Below are positions 40,225-49,496 of a stretch of 64,000 nucleotides of DNA, piece after piece. The position numbers and the translations under genes were made by a program. Numbering within the stretch: position 1 is the stretch's first letter; every line of letters begins with the position of its first letter. Origin of the DNA: Sphingomonas sediminicola (GTDB taxonomy: Bacteria; Pseudomonadota; Alphaproteobacteria; Sphingomonadales; Sphingomonadaceae); NCBI RefSeq assembly GCF_014489515.1, contig NZ_CP060782.1, forward strand, positions 2,585,001 to 2,649,000, in the 5' to 3' direction. A model generated the notes under the pieces. That model was not told the origin of the DNA, did not search any database, and saw only the letters and a list, made by a program, of their open reading frames with translations.

Positions 40225-40612
40225 CGAGCGCGAGTACAAGGTCGGATACTGCAGGCCTCCACCTGAACACCGCTTCAAGAAGGGCCAGTCCGGCAATCCC
40301 AAGGGCCGGAAGAGAAAGCGCCTTTCCGATGCAGAGATTATCGCGAAAATCCGCGATGAGCGGATCCCAATGGTCCTCGACGGCCGGAGAGTCCTGGTTA
40401 GCCCTTTGGAGGCCGCTCTCCGCAAGACTCTCCACACGGTTCTTGCCAAGGGCAACGTACGCGACCTGGAGCGACTCCTTTGCATGTTCAACAAGCACGG
40501 CGCGCCGTCTCCAGAAGATACCTATGAACAGCACCAAAGAGAGGGTGACGCGGTTGTTCAGAAGTTGTTCGATTACCTCGAGAGAACCGTGCCTGACGAT
40601 CCCGAACCGTAG
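40217..40612 (+). CDS. DUF5681 domain protein
   Basis: 131 residues with the N-terminal DUF5681 signature RPPPEHRFKKGQSGNPKGRKRKR. This short basic motif is common in proteins encoded beside ParB-methyltransferases in alphaproteobacterial mobile DNA. The rest is helical and acidic (SPEDTYEQHQREGDAVVQKLFDYLE). Function unknown; a small-terminase-like DNA-binding role has been suspected for such proteins (inference). Confidence 0.8.
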   Translation: MADEREYKVGYCRPPPEHRFKKGQSGNPKGRKRKRLSDAEIIAKIRDERIPMVLDGRRVLVSPLEAALRKTLHTVLAKGNVRDLERLLCMFNKHGAPSPEDTYEQHQREGDAVVQKLFDYLERTVPDDPEP

Positions 40613-40829
40613 CGGCTCCCGGGCGCCGGGGCCCGTATGAGGATCGCGGATGTGCCCGGCTCGCCAACTCAGCGTGAGAACCGGCGTTACGTGAACGCGG
40701 TTCGACTCCCTCACCTGGCCTAATCGTCGCGCGAACTGGACGCGGTTGCAAACCTGGAGGACTGGCGCGGGTCCATGTTCAGCAATCGGCGATTAGTTGC
40801 TAGCAGCAACGACTTCATATCCCTTGGAC

Positions 40830-42140
40830 TCACTCGGCGACAGGCTTCGACAATTCATACTCGAGCTCGCGGATTTCCTTGCGACGTTTGAGCTCCTCGA
40901 GTTGAGCCTGCTGCTCCGCGGCCGAAGCCTTCTCGAGCGAAGCGTAGGTGGTGCGTGCTGTGTCGACTACGCCCGCAATCGCAGCTGCGCCCGGATCGGA
41001 GCCGTACTTGAGGCGGGTCGGCGCACCAGAGGCATCAAATTCAGCGGCCACTTCCTCGCTACCGAAGAGGCCGCCCCTGCCTATGGGAATCGTGAAAAGA
41101 CCCGAGAGTTGCGGAAAGGACGCGCTTCCATTCGCACTCAGTGTTCGCGCAAGCGTACTCGACTCGTCTTTCGCGCAGACGGCGGTGACGCTTGGAGGAC
41201 CGCTGCAGGGAAAGACTGAAATGGCCGCGGGCACCGCGCGACGATATACGAGACCGGGAACCGCCTTGGTCGGAAATGTCATGGAGGTTTGAAGCGCCGT
41301 AGCCATTGGCTTGTCGGCCTGCCAGGAAATGCCGAAACCCTGCTGTCCCACCTGGCGTACACGGTAGCTTTCGAAGGCGGCCTTCGCGGCCGGTGTCGAA
41401 AGGTCGAAGAACGACGCGATGTCTGGCCTCGGAATGTGAGCAAATCCGCCAAGCGTGCCCTTTGCTGGATCGATTGGCGGGCCGCTCGAGGTTACCGTAA
41501 GCAGGTCCGAAATCCGTTGGAACTCCGCGCGTCGCGCCGCTAGCTCCGTCGAAATGGCCGCGACAGGCGCGTCTGGCGTAGCAATTGCGCTTTCCAGTTC
41601 GAGGATATTTTCTCTCAGGCGCTCCTGCTCCTTCAGCGCCTCCTTGGCTTCTTGCGTGCAGTCGAACGGTAAACTGCTCGGGTGGGATTCCATCGCTCCG
41701 ACAACGCCGCCGCTCGCGAGCGTAGCGCCCGCCTTTACGAGGGCAGAGATGACGACACCTCCCTGGCCCTCGTTCGTCGCGTTGAACGATTCGAGCGTTC
41801 CGTCGGCACGAAGTTTCAGCTCGGTGGTTCGCTTCGCAAGCATGCCCTTGCGGGCGTCGACACGGATAAGCGTGGGATCGGCCACGGTCTTGCTTGCTAT
41901 CACCACCGTGGTCTCGAATTTCGGCTCGCGAGAACTTCCGGGACAGCGCACCAGGCGCTGCGCGACTTTCGCCCCAGCCCTTGTCTTGGGTAGGAAATAA
42001 CCAAGCTCGTAAGTCTTCGACGCAGCTTCCGCTGGCGCGGCCAACAACCCGGCCAGTCCAAGGAAAAGAAGGCCGCTCCGGCCCGCTCTATAACTTGTCG
42101 ACACCCGTAGGTGGGATCGGAAAGCAGGAAGATGACGCAT
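40830..42140 (-). CDS. Exported protein of unknown function
   Basis: About 436 residues with a long signal sequence (RSGLLFLGLAGLLAAPAEAA-S). The mature part starts KTYELGYFLPKTRAGAKVAQRLVRCPG and has a Glu/Leu-rich coiled-coil near residues 190-260 and at the C-terminus (EEQQAQLEELKRRKEIRELEYEL-like). No family was recognised. Two cysteine pairs are possible. It is the last gene of the minus operon that begins with the metallo-beta-lactamase protein and is separated from the previous gene by a hairpin. Confidence 0.7.
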   Translation of the reverse strand: MRHLPAFRSHLRVSTSYRAGRSGLLFLGLAGLLAAPAEAASKTYELGYFLPKTRAGAKVAQRLVRCPGSSREPKFETTVVIASKTVADPTLIRVDARKGMLAKRTTELKLRADGTLESFNATNEGQGGVVISALVKAGATLASGGVVGAMESHPSSLPFDCTQEAKEALKEQERLRENILELESAIATPDAPVAAISTELAARRAEFQRISDLLTVTSSGPPIDPAKGTLGGFAHIPRPDIASFFDLSTPAAKAAFESYRVRQVGQQGFGISWQADKPMATALQTSMTFPTKAVPGLVYRRAVPAAISVFPCSGPPSVTAVCAKDESSTLARTLSANGSASFPQLSGLFTIPIGRGGLFGSEEVAAEFDASGAPTRLKYGSDPGAAAIAGVVDTARTTYASLEKASAAEQQAQLEELKRRKEIRELEYELSKPVAE

Positions 42141-42286
42141 TGGCACAAGCTCCCGCTGCACGGGGCGATTCGGCTCGTTTACTTTAAGTTGAACGCGTTC
42201 ACAAAAACAGGCCTCTCCCGCCAAGGTCGGTTTTCAAAGAGAAGCAAAACGTTCGTCAACAGGCCGCGTTCTTGAAGTGAAGCAAA

Positions 42287-42308
42287 CGGGTGCGCCGAGC
42301 CGCACCCG
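42287..42308 (-). terminator. Hairpin, probable intrinsic terminator
   Basis: CGGGTGCG and CGCACCCG form a perfect 8-bp stem with a 6-base loop. On the minus strand it is followed by TTTGCTT. It lies about 55 bp after the stop of the membrane protein gene at 42363 and would end or weaken transcription before the 40830-42140 gene. Confidence 0.5.
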
Positions 42309-42362
42309 TCCCTGTTCACGGCACGCTGACCCGGTCTGATAAGGAAACGAAGTCCAACCACT

Positions 42363-43196
42363 TCAAGAGACTTCGCTTTCCTTTCCCCGCGCGAGCGCCC
42401 GTCTTGTTCTGAGAAACCGCCAGAGTCTCCTGAGTCCGAGCGCCGTGGCCAGCGTTCCGAGCATGGCGATGAGACCGATGACCAACTGGACCCAGGCCGT
42501 CGCCCTTTTCAAGCGATGCTCCGTAGAGTCCATAAAATCGTCAAATCGTTGACCCCACGTGACTCTCACGGCCAAGGGCAATTGCAGGGTTCGGAGCAAC
42601 ATGTCCTTATTCCCGTTCGGTGTCTCGATGATCACGTAGGCGCTCAACATCAGTCGATGACTAGGAGCGTTCAAGGCAGTGACTTGCCACTCCCACCGAG
42701 CCGCCGGCCCCACGTACAAGTCACGAGCCACAAGATCCTCGGGTTCGATTTTGAAACCATCACCCGTAAGTCGCGCGGCCATTCTCCGCCCAATCTTAAG
42801 CTGCACCTCTTTTTTCGGCTTCGAACCAAGCAGCTCAGAAACAGGCGCAATTTCGGGATCACTCGAAACCACAAAACTGACGGTTGCCGTTTCACCGCGC
42901 AGCATGCTTTCGGGATGATCAACGGCGCCGCTACCGCTTTCAAGACTAGCGCTGATTTCGCTCGCGCGGCTGCAGTCGGCCCGCGACACGCGTTCTCCAC
43001 GGAGCACCTTACAGGAAACCACGTCGTGGGGATCGTTGCCCGTGAACACATTTGGACGAGGAATACTGGAGGAGGCGGGGGTTGACGCCGTAGGTACTGC
43101 CTCTTGGACAGACCGAAGAAGGTATAGGGAGCCAAGCAGTACAATTGCGATCGCAAGTGTCGCAATGAGAAGCCCATGCTTAACAAAGCGCCGCAT
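42363..43196 (-). CDS. Membrane protein of unknown function
   Basis: 277 residues: N-terminal anchor (LLIATLAIAIVLLGSLYLL), a periplasmic region with a C-x(11)-C pair (SCKVLRGERVSRADC) and WEWQVTALNAPSHRLMLSAYVII, then a second helix (WVQLVIGLIAMLGTLATALGL) and a basic tail. This topology leaves the middle outside the cytoplasm. No family recognised. Member of the minus-strand secreted-protein operon. Confidence 0.72.
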   Translation of the reverse strand: MRRFVKHGLLIATLAIAIVLLGSLYLLRSVQEAVPTASTPASSSIPRPNVFTGNDPHDVVSCKVLRGERVSRADCSRASEISASLESGSGAVDHPESMLRGETATVSFVVSSDPEIAPVSELLGSKPKKEVQLKIGRRMAARLTGDGFKIEPEDLVARDLYVGPAARWEWQVTALNAPSHRLMLSAYVIIETPNGNKDMLLRTLQLPLAVRVTWGQRFDDFMDSTEHRLKRATAWVQLVIGLIAMLGTLATALGLRRLWRFLRTRRALARGKESEVS

Positions 43197-43261
43197 TTCA
43201 GTTCCTCCGAAACCCTCGGCTTGGGAGCCGCGACAGCAGTGGGGATCGCGCGCGTCCTTCT

Positions 43262-43459
43262 TTAGCTTTGCCGACTTTCTAGTTGAAGAAACCACGACCA
43301 AATGACGCCCAAGACGGCTGTCACTGCCGCGGCAACGCTGTCGTGCTTCCGGAGACTCTCCGACCACGCGGAGTCCGGCATGATCAACGCCGCTGCGACC
43401 GAGACCAGCCAAACGACGAGAACGAAGCCCCAGGCCCAGACGCCGAACTTATAGGACAT
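43262..43459 (-). CDS. Small membrane protein
   Basis: 65 residues, MSYKFGVWAWGFVLVVWLVSVAAALIM and then VAAAVTAVLGVIWSWFL: two predicted membrane helices with a short charged link. Function unknown. It sits 34 bp downstream of the haem-motif protein gene and 65 bp before the next membrane protein gene, in the same direction, so it is likely part of that operon. Confidence 0.65.
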   Translation of the reverse strand: MSYKFGVWAWGFVLVVWLVSVAAALIMPDSAWSESLRKHDSVAAAVTAVLGVIWSWFLQLESRQS

Positions 43460-43492
43460 AACCTTCCCCTTTCGTGGATTCGCAGTGCGGAA

Positions 43493-44902
43493 TCATTGTC
43501 GAGGCGGCTCGCTCTCTGCCGACGAGGGAGCGGCGAAAGCGTTGGGGGAGATCGGAGGACAATTGGCGCTAGCAACCCGCTGCCGCAGCCCCGCCACTCG
43601 GCAGATTGCAGGCGTTGGACCCGTGAGCCGTCCATCCCGACAGGCCGAGCACATGCGACTAAACGATGCCTCCAGTTGCAGCGAGTAGTCGAACGGTGTC
43701 GCTCCACCCCAGTTCGGCCCGGGGTTGCCTCTTGCGGATTCATTAGCTGCCCGCCGGGGACATCACGCATCCACTTGGTGCGGAGCTCATCTCTGCGTGC
43801 CGGATCGGTTAGGCCCGCCATCGTGTACCGGCTCGCCGGGGTCGGAACGATGCTTAGGGTCGGTGACCGAGGCCACTGCGCGAGCGAGTGGCACGAGAGG
43901 CAAGACGAGCGCAGGTTGTCGGCGGGGCCGTTAAGCCGGCCCTGGAAACCTGGCCACGGCCTTTCTGGCCAAGGGTCCTCGCCTTTCCACACGATGCCGG
44001 CGAGTTCGGAATTCAGGCGAGTTGACGGCAGCTGGGCGAAGTCGCCAAGAGCAGGAGCCGTGGCTTGGGGGTCATTGCCCCACATCAGTCCGACGGGCGT
44101 GAGATCGCCATACAGACCACTCTGGTTATTCTGCCACACGAAGGTCCAAACAGCCAGCCGAACGGCGCGCGTGGGTCACGCACCGCGATGTCCATCTGCA
44201 GCAGTTGCAATTGGCGTTTCGTCCGGGTGGAAGGAGGGTGCGAGCTAGATGACGAACCGGCCGCGTCGATATACGCCCGCACCTTCGGGCACCCGCCAAG
44301 TAGGGGACTGCCGCGTCGGTGAAGAGTAGCTTGAATGAGACAGTCTTAGCTGGGAACGTCCAGCCCAGCTGCGGCCGCGATGGGTTGCACGGGTCAGCGA
44401 AGATGTCGTGAAGGGCCTTCGCTCCTTCCCTGTTGTAGAACCCAATCGCCCACACCTGCGGCCCCGTCGGGGACTGCGGCGAGAGGTCGCCGGCGTCGGG
44501 ACCGCGTTCCTTCGTCAGGCCCAGCTGAGCCTCGCGGCCGTTCGGTCCGTAATCCATCCACGGCGCGATCCACCACTCGGCGCCGGGCGCCATGGTAACG
44601 GTATTGTCCTGTATCTTGAGGCCGGACGCCTGCACCTCTGACAGTACGGCGGCCATGTAGTTGAGCCAGTCGGTACGAAAATCGACCTGCTCCCAAGGAT
44701 GCACGGTGGGCACGAGAGCGGTGGGAAGGTCGGTACGCCACTTTAGAGGGGGCACTCCTGCGCGGAAAGCCGAGCTGGCCTGCGCCGGGAAGCGGGCACA
44801 GGTGACGGTTTGAAGGGCCTCGGCCGGCTGGCCACTACCGACCGCCGCCAAACCAGCGAGCATTGTCGACGCGGCCAGAAGCATCATTACGCTCTTTGAC
44901 AT
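43493..44902 (-). CDS. Exported cytochrome c-like protein (three apparent frameshifts)
   Basis: About 470 residues after correcting breaks near 44290, 44145 and 43725. The start MSKSVMMLLAASTMLAGLAAVGSGQPAEA is a signal peptide. The middle has aromatic-rich segments (EWWIAPWMDYGPNGREAQLG, QVWAIGFYNREGAKALHDIFADPCNPSRPQ), then WLFGTFVWQN. A haem c motif SCLSCHS follows, and near the end a second C-x2-C (CSACRDG) without the histidine. It may carry one c-type haem and be a partner of the RoxA-like cytochrome encoded divergently. Exact family not recognised. Observed length plus three bases is a multiple of three, supporting the corrections. Confidence 0.65.
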
Positions 44903-44927
44903 TTGTGTCTCCCCGCTCCCGTCTTTG

Positions 44928-46187
44928 TCAGTCACCCTCCATCGAGTAGCGGGCGGCGAGCAAATTGCCCGGCCGATGGTGACAACGACGTTGGTGCAGC
45001 CGCCCGGCTTGCCGTCCTTGTCCCGCCCGATCTTCGCTGTCGCAGTAAGACATTGAATGTCGTTGACCGTGGTGAGGTATAGGTCGCCTCGACGGTCAAG
45101 TTCGTCCCGGATTTCCGGGTCCGGCAGCACGACACCGCCGTACTCGTGCGGCCCGGACGAGATCAGGTAAACGGATGCCCCACCGTCTCCAGGAAAAGCA
45201 GCCTCGACGACGTGAGGCTGCCGTGATGCCCGACAACCAGGACGTCGGCGTGTACTGCCCGGGGTCGTCCCGCAGCAGGCGACCCTCGATCGAGTTCGCA
45301 CCCGGAAGCGCCCCAGAGGCCTTCTTTGACCACCCTCGGCATCGCCCATCAGCAGGACGCGCCGCGAGCCGATGTCGAGCCTAATTACCAAGCTGTTGCC
45401 GTTCGGATCCGCATGCGGTGAGGAATCGGCATTGAGTACGACGAACTGGCTATTTGCGCTGAGTGACACGGCCCCGGACGTGATTGCCTGGGTGCGAGCG
45501 AGCACGACATCGCCCGTGCACGAGCCCGCCTGGAAACGGACGCGATGCGGCGCGTCGGCGACGGCGCCGTGGTAGATCAGCCCTGGTTCAGCCGATGCCT
45601 TCTTGAGGAAGCGGCAATAACCGACCGTCTGCTGCACCCGGCCGCTGTCCCAGACATTTCGAACGTCGAATTGGTCGAAGACATCCGGCAGCAGGACTTC
45701 GTGATCCTCGTGCGGATGGCTGAGCACCAGGTGATCGATCGTCCTGAGTTCGGGCCGGACGGCGTGGAGGTAGGCCAGCAGGCGATTATTCGGGCCTTTT
45801 GCCGCGTCATCCTGCGAGCCGCCGTCGTAGATCATGGTCCAGCCTGGCCCTCGACGAAGAGCGCGAGGCCCGTGCCCACGTCGATCATGTGTAATTTCGT
45901 CGGGCTCCCGAGCGCGGTGATAGCGGGGCCACCGACCACGATGGTCCAGGCCTTGCTAACGTAACCGGTGCTGCCATCCGACATGCGGACCTGTCGCCAC
46001 CGCGCGGTTTCGCGAATGACCTTCAGCGATTCCCCGCGCGTCAGTGCTCCGACCGCGGGCGAGGCCCTGCTCGGTGCGGACCGGATGACGACGTTGCGGC
46101 TTACGCGGTCGCTCGGGCAACAAGAGCTTGCGCGGAGACAGTTCCGGTCCAGACCAGGGACAGGAACACGCAGAACGCTGCATGCAT
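44928..46187 (-). CDS. Exported SH3b plus metallo-beta-lactamase fold hydrolase (about six apparent frameshifts)
   Basis: About 421 residues in corrected form. The signal peptide MHAAFCVFLSLVWTGTVSAQA is followed by a bacterial SH3 domain (VGALTRGESLKVIRETARWRQVRMSDGSTGYVSKAW) and a ComEC-like metallo-beta-lactamase domain. Zinc motifs are LHMIDVGTG, LSHPHEDH, LLMGDAEGG and VVGHHGS. The product would be secreted, unlike membrane ComEC. Frame breaks occur near 46105, 45843, 45330, 45257, 45190 and 44950. Corrected length is a multiple of three. First gene of the minus-strand operon, 26 bp from the haem protein gene. Confidence 0.68.
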
Positions 46188-46730
46188 AGATACTCGGTGG
46201 CACCGTGCGCATGCCCTCCCGCGATATTGCCGCAGTTAGCTAGATGGCCCTGCACACTCTCCCCCGGTTGTACGAGCAGCCGGGCGTCAGCAGTTCGGCA
46301 CGCTGATCAATAACGTATCCGTCAAACGGGCACGCATTTCAATGCCACCAAGTGAAACTGGTCTCGAATGCAGACACGATAGAGTCGCCGCAGGAAGTAA
46401 TCTTCGCAATCAACTAAACAGTTTCACTGTAAGACTTATATTCAACGGTGCACGAGGAACCGGGTTAGAAAATGGCGAGGGATTGCTAAGTTACCCGAAG
46501 AGCGGGATAAATGTTTCCGCCGAATCGCGAGTAACCACGATCACCATGGGGCGGTGATCATCGGGGGTGTTTGGCCATGAGCACGCGATTGCTCAGCACC
46601 GGTCGTCGCGCACAAACGCCAATTGCGAGCTTTGGACCGTCGATCCGGAGGTCGCCGTCATGAGCTTCATTGAAGTCTGGCGAGGCGGGCCCGAGCTAAT
46701 TCTTGCGGCGCGGCGGATACAGGTGGCGCC
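46188..46730 (+). promoter_or_regulatory. Divergent intergenic region between the two secreted-protein operons
   Basis: 543 bp between the start of the metallo-beta-lactamase gene (minus) and the RoxA-like gene (plus). The centre (about 46360-46470) is clearly richer in A and T than the flanks, as expected for promoters. A 71-codon open frame at 46342-46557 shows no recognisable features. No operator repeat was found by eye. Confidence 0.5.
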
Positions 46731-48616
46731 GTGAGAAGCTCCGTACATCTTCAAGTGTTTTCCCGGATTGCCCTCGTTGCGGCCGTGCTAACGAGCACGG
46801 CGTGCGTCTGGTCGCGTGCCTCCGCGGATGAAGACCTCGGACAGGGTTGGTCCCAGGCCGACCGCGACCTCTGGTACGAACAAAGCCAGGGGTCCCGGTT
46901 GCTGCCCTACACGTGGGCGAAGGCGCTAGAGACAGCCAACGGAACGGAAAAGTTCTTCGATCCTGCGAATATGGGCCGGTTCGGTTACTTGCCACCGGAG
47001 CCAACCTCACTCAGCAGACTGCCCGTCGGGTTTGCGATTGACCGCCAGAAGGGCGATGGCTTTACCTACTCGGACCTCCAGTGGTTCGAGGGCCAGCGGA
47101 ACGACGAGGCGTGGCTCGGCATGAACTGCTCGGCCTGTCATACGGCCGAGCTTCAATTACCTGAGAAGACACGAGACGGCAGCGCGGCCTGGAAGCGTAT
47201 CCGGGTTGATGGCGGACCTACTCTCGCTGACTTCCAGTCAATGATCGAAGCGCTCGATGCGGCACTCCACTCGACGAATGATGATGCGGCGAAGTTCGAG
47301 CGTTTCGCGGCGAGCGTTCTCCCACGCCGAGATGATCCTGCCCTTGCCCGGGCCGACCGCGACAGCCTGAGGAGGGCCCTCACAAAGCTAATCGCGTGGC
47401 AGGATCGCGTGGCTCTCGCGAACCATGGTGGCGCGGCGACGCGCCAAGAGCCCCAATTCGGCAACGGACGGCTCGATGCTTTCGGCCACATCTACAACAA
47501 GGTCGCGCTCTTCGTCGGGGCACAGAACCAGATCCTGAACCCGTCAACCGCGCCCACTAGCTACCCCTTCATCTGGAACACGTCGCAGTCCGACCGCGTC
47601 CAGTGGAACGGCATTGCCAGCAACCAGAGGCTGGGGCCGGAAGGACACTCGTTCGATTATGGCGCACTCGGCCGCAATTCAGGCGAAGTGACGGGGTCTT
47701 CGGCGATGTCGCGTTGCGTTCGGGAGGCGGTGCTGGCGGCTATCGCTCCAGCGTGCAGGTCCAGCGGCTCAGCGAGCTCGAACGGCTGCTCGGCAGGCTT
47801 CGCCCGCCGCCCTGGCCGCTCAAGCCGATCGACACCGGAGCAGGCAGTTTGTGGGCCGCCGGGCAGAAGCTCTTCTCTCAAAGGTGCGCGAGCTGTCACG
47901 CGCCGCTAGCCGCTGACGATCTCAAGACACGCTTCGAGGCAAAGATGAGCCTGTTCCGACCGGGCATCGCAGGCAACACACCGCCTGGGACAGATATCTG
48001 GATGGCGTGCAACGCTTATACCTACCAGATCCGGACAGGTGTCCTTCAGGGGACCAAGCGCGACGTCATTTCGGGCGCGCCACTGGCTGAGGTCGAGCCC
48101 ACGTCCCGCGTGCTGGAGACCGTCGTAAAGGGTGAACTTGCCGGACAGAAGCGGGAGCTCGTGGCGGCAGCCGTGAAGGCGATCTTTAACTCGGCTCCTG
48201 CCGCCAGACCCGTCCCGCCCACCGGTGCATTCGTGGAGCCCGGAAGGGATCGCGCACGACGGCGCCAGATTTGCATGACCGCGGATAGCCCCATCCTCGG
48301 GTACAAGGCACGGCCACTTACGGGGATCTGGGCCACGGCTCCGTACCTACACAACGGCTCAGTGCCGACCTTGTACGACCTGCTTCTGCCGGAGAAGCTA
48401 CGTCCCAGCGAATTCTACGTGGGATCGCGTCGCTTCGACCCGGAAAAGGTTGGATACGTGACCGCCAAGGCGCCGGACAATCCCTTCAAGTTCGTCACCC
48501 ATTCCACGCCGGACGAGGCCGTTCCCGGCAACGGCAACGAGGGCCACGATTACGACAACGCATCCCTGAAGGAGCCTGAGAGATGGGCGCTAATCGAGTA
48601 TCTCAAGTCGCTTTGA
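46731..48616 (+). CDS. RoxA-like di-haem cytochrome c (one apparent frameshift)
   Basis: About 628 residues once the GGGG run at 47693-47696 is lengthened by one. Start is a GTG; signal region SSVHLQVFSRIALVAAVLTSTACVWSRASA. Two haem c sites are visible, GMNCSACHTAEL and QRCASCHAPL. Further landmarks are FFDPANMGRFGYLP, DAFGHIYNKVALF, ATAPYLHNGSVPTLYDLLLP and SEFYVGSRRFDPEKVGY. Layout and length fit the RoxA/MauG-related di-haem family that includes rubber oxygenases. Whether it acts as an oxygenase, peroxidase or electron carrier is not readable here. First gene of a six-gene plus-strand operon. Confidence 0.78.
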
Positions 48617-49494
48617 AGCACGGATTACCGGCGGCCGTGGTGGGCGCGCTGCTGTTTGCGGCAGCCGGCAACGGTTCCGCGCAGAATCCACCGCAGAAGG
48701 CTTCGAAGGCTGATCTCACCGCCGCGGACCAGAACCCGATCGACACAGCGGCGCTAAACAAGATGCTGGCGGGTCTTCCACAAGTGACCTTCGACGACGA
48801 AGGGACTGAGCGACGGTACTACGTCTGGGAAGGCGACATGCTGCTGGGGCGTGACGAGGTCCAGGCGATGCTCTTCGCACACCGCTCACTGCAGGCGCCG
48901 GCACGGCAGGGTGAGCTACTCCTGCAAGTTCGGCCCGACGGTCGCCCGGGAGTTTGGGCACGGCCCAAGCGAACGCTGACGTACTCGATCGACTGCCGGA
49001 CATTCGAATCGGCCGACAACTGCCGGATCGCCGAGCAGGCATTCACGAAGGCTGCCCGGGACTGGGAAAACGTCTGTCCAACGTGCGGCGTCCATTTCCG
49101 CAAGGCCCCGGCCACTGCCGGTTATCGACCGAAGGACGGCAGCGGACCTACGTTCGTGGTCCGTTACGATCCCGAGGGATACGACTACCTTGCAATTGCA
49201 TTCTTTGCGAACGATCCCGCCTTCAAGCGCTATCTCGGGGTTGGACCCGACTTCTTTACCACGGACATCAGTCGGGACGGGATCCTGCGCCACGAGCTTG
49301 GTCACGTGCTCGGCTACAGGCACGAGCACAACCGTGCACCGGCCGGATGCTACTTCGAAGACAACCAGTGGCGAGCACTTACGCCCTACGATCCCAAGTC
49401 CGTCATGCACTACCTGTGCGGCGCAGGCGGGACCATGCAGATGGTGTTCACAGCCAGCGACCGCGCCGGTCACCGCACCGCGTACGGAGCGTGA
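48583..49494 (+). CDS. Exported metzincin metalloprotease
   Basis: About 300 residues with a signal peptide (LPAAVVGALLFAAAGNGSAQ). The zinc site HELGHVLGYRHEH matches HExxHxxGxxH, and a Met-turn SVMHYLCG follows about 45 residues later. A pro-region precedes the catalytic domain, with cysteines around ENVCPTCGVHF. This is a matrixin/astacin-like protease. The ATG at 48583 lies inside the preceding gene. A TTG at 48613, overlapping that gene's stop as TTGA, gives a tighter signal peptide and is equally likely. Confidence 0.85.
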   Translation: MGANRVSQVALKHGLPAAVVGALLFAAAGNGSAQNPPQKASKADLTAADQNPIDTAALNKMLAGLPQVTFDDEGTERRYYVWEGDMLLGRDEVQAMLFAHRSLQAPARQGELLLQVRPDGRPGVWARPKRTLTYSIDCRTFESADNCRIAEQAFTKAARDWENVCPTCGVHFRKAPATAGYRPKDGSGPTFVVRYDPEGYDYLAIAFFANDPAFKRYLGVGPDFFTTDISRDGILRHELGHVLGYRHEHNRAPAGCYFEDNQWRALTPYDPKSVMHYLCGAGGTMQMVFTASDRAGHRTAYGA

Positions 49495-49496
49495 CC

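Noticed and set aside
40670-40720. GGTTCGACTCCC resembling a tRNA T-loop
   Set aside because: The flanking five bases do not pair and no cloverleaf can be built.
46342-46557. 71-codon frame in the divergent promoter region
   Set aside because: No recognisable motif, signal peptide or ribosome site; it overlaps the AT-richer centre expected to hold promoters.
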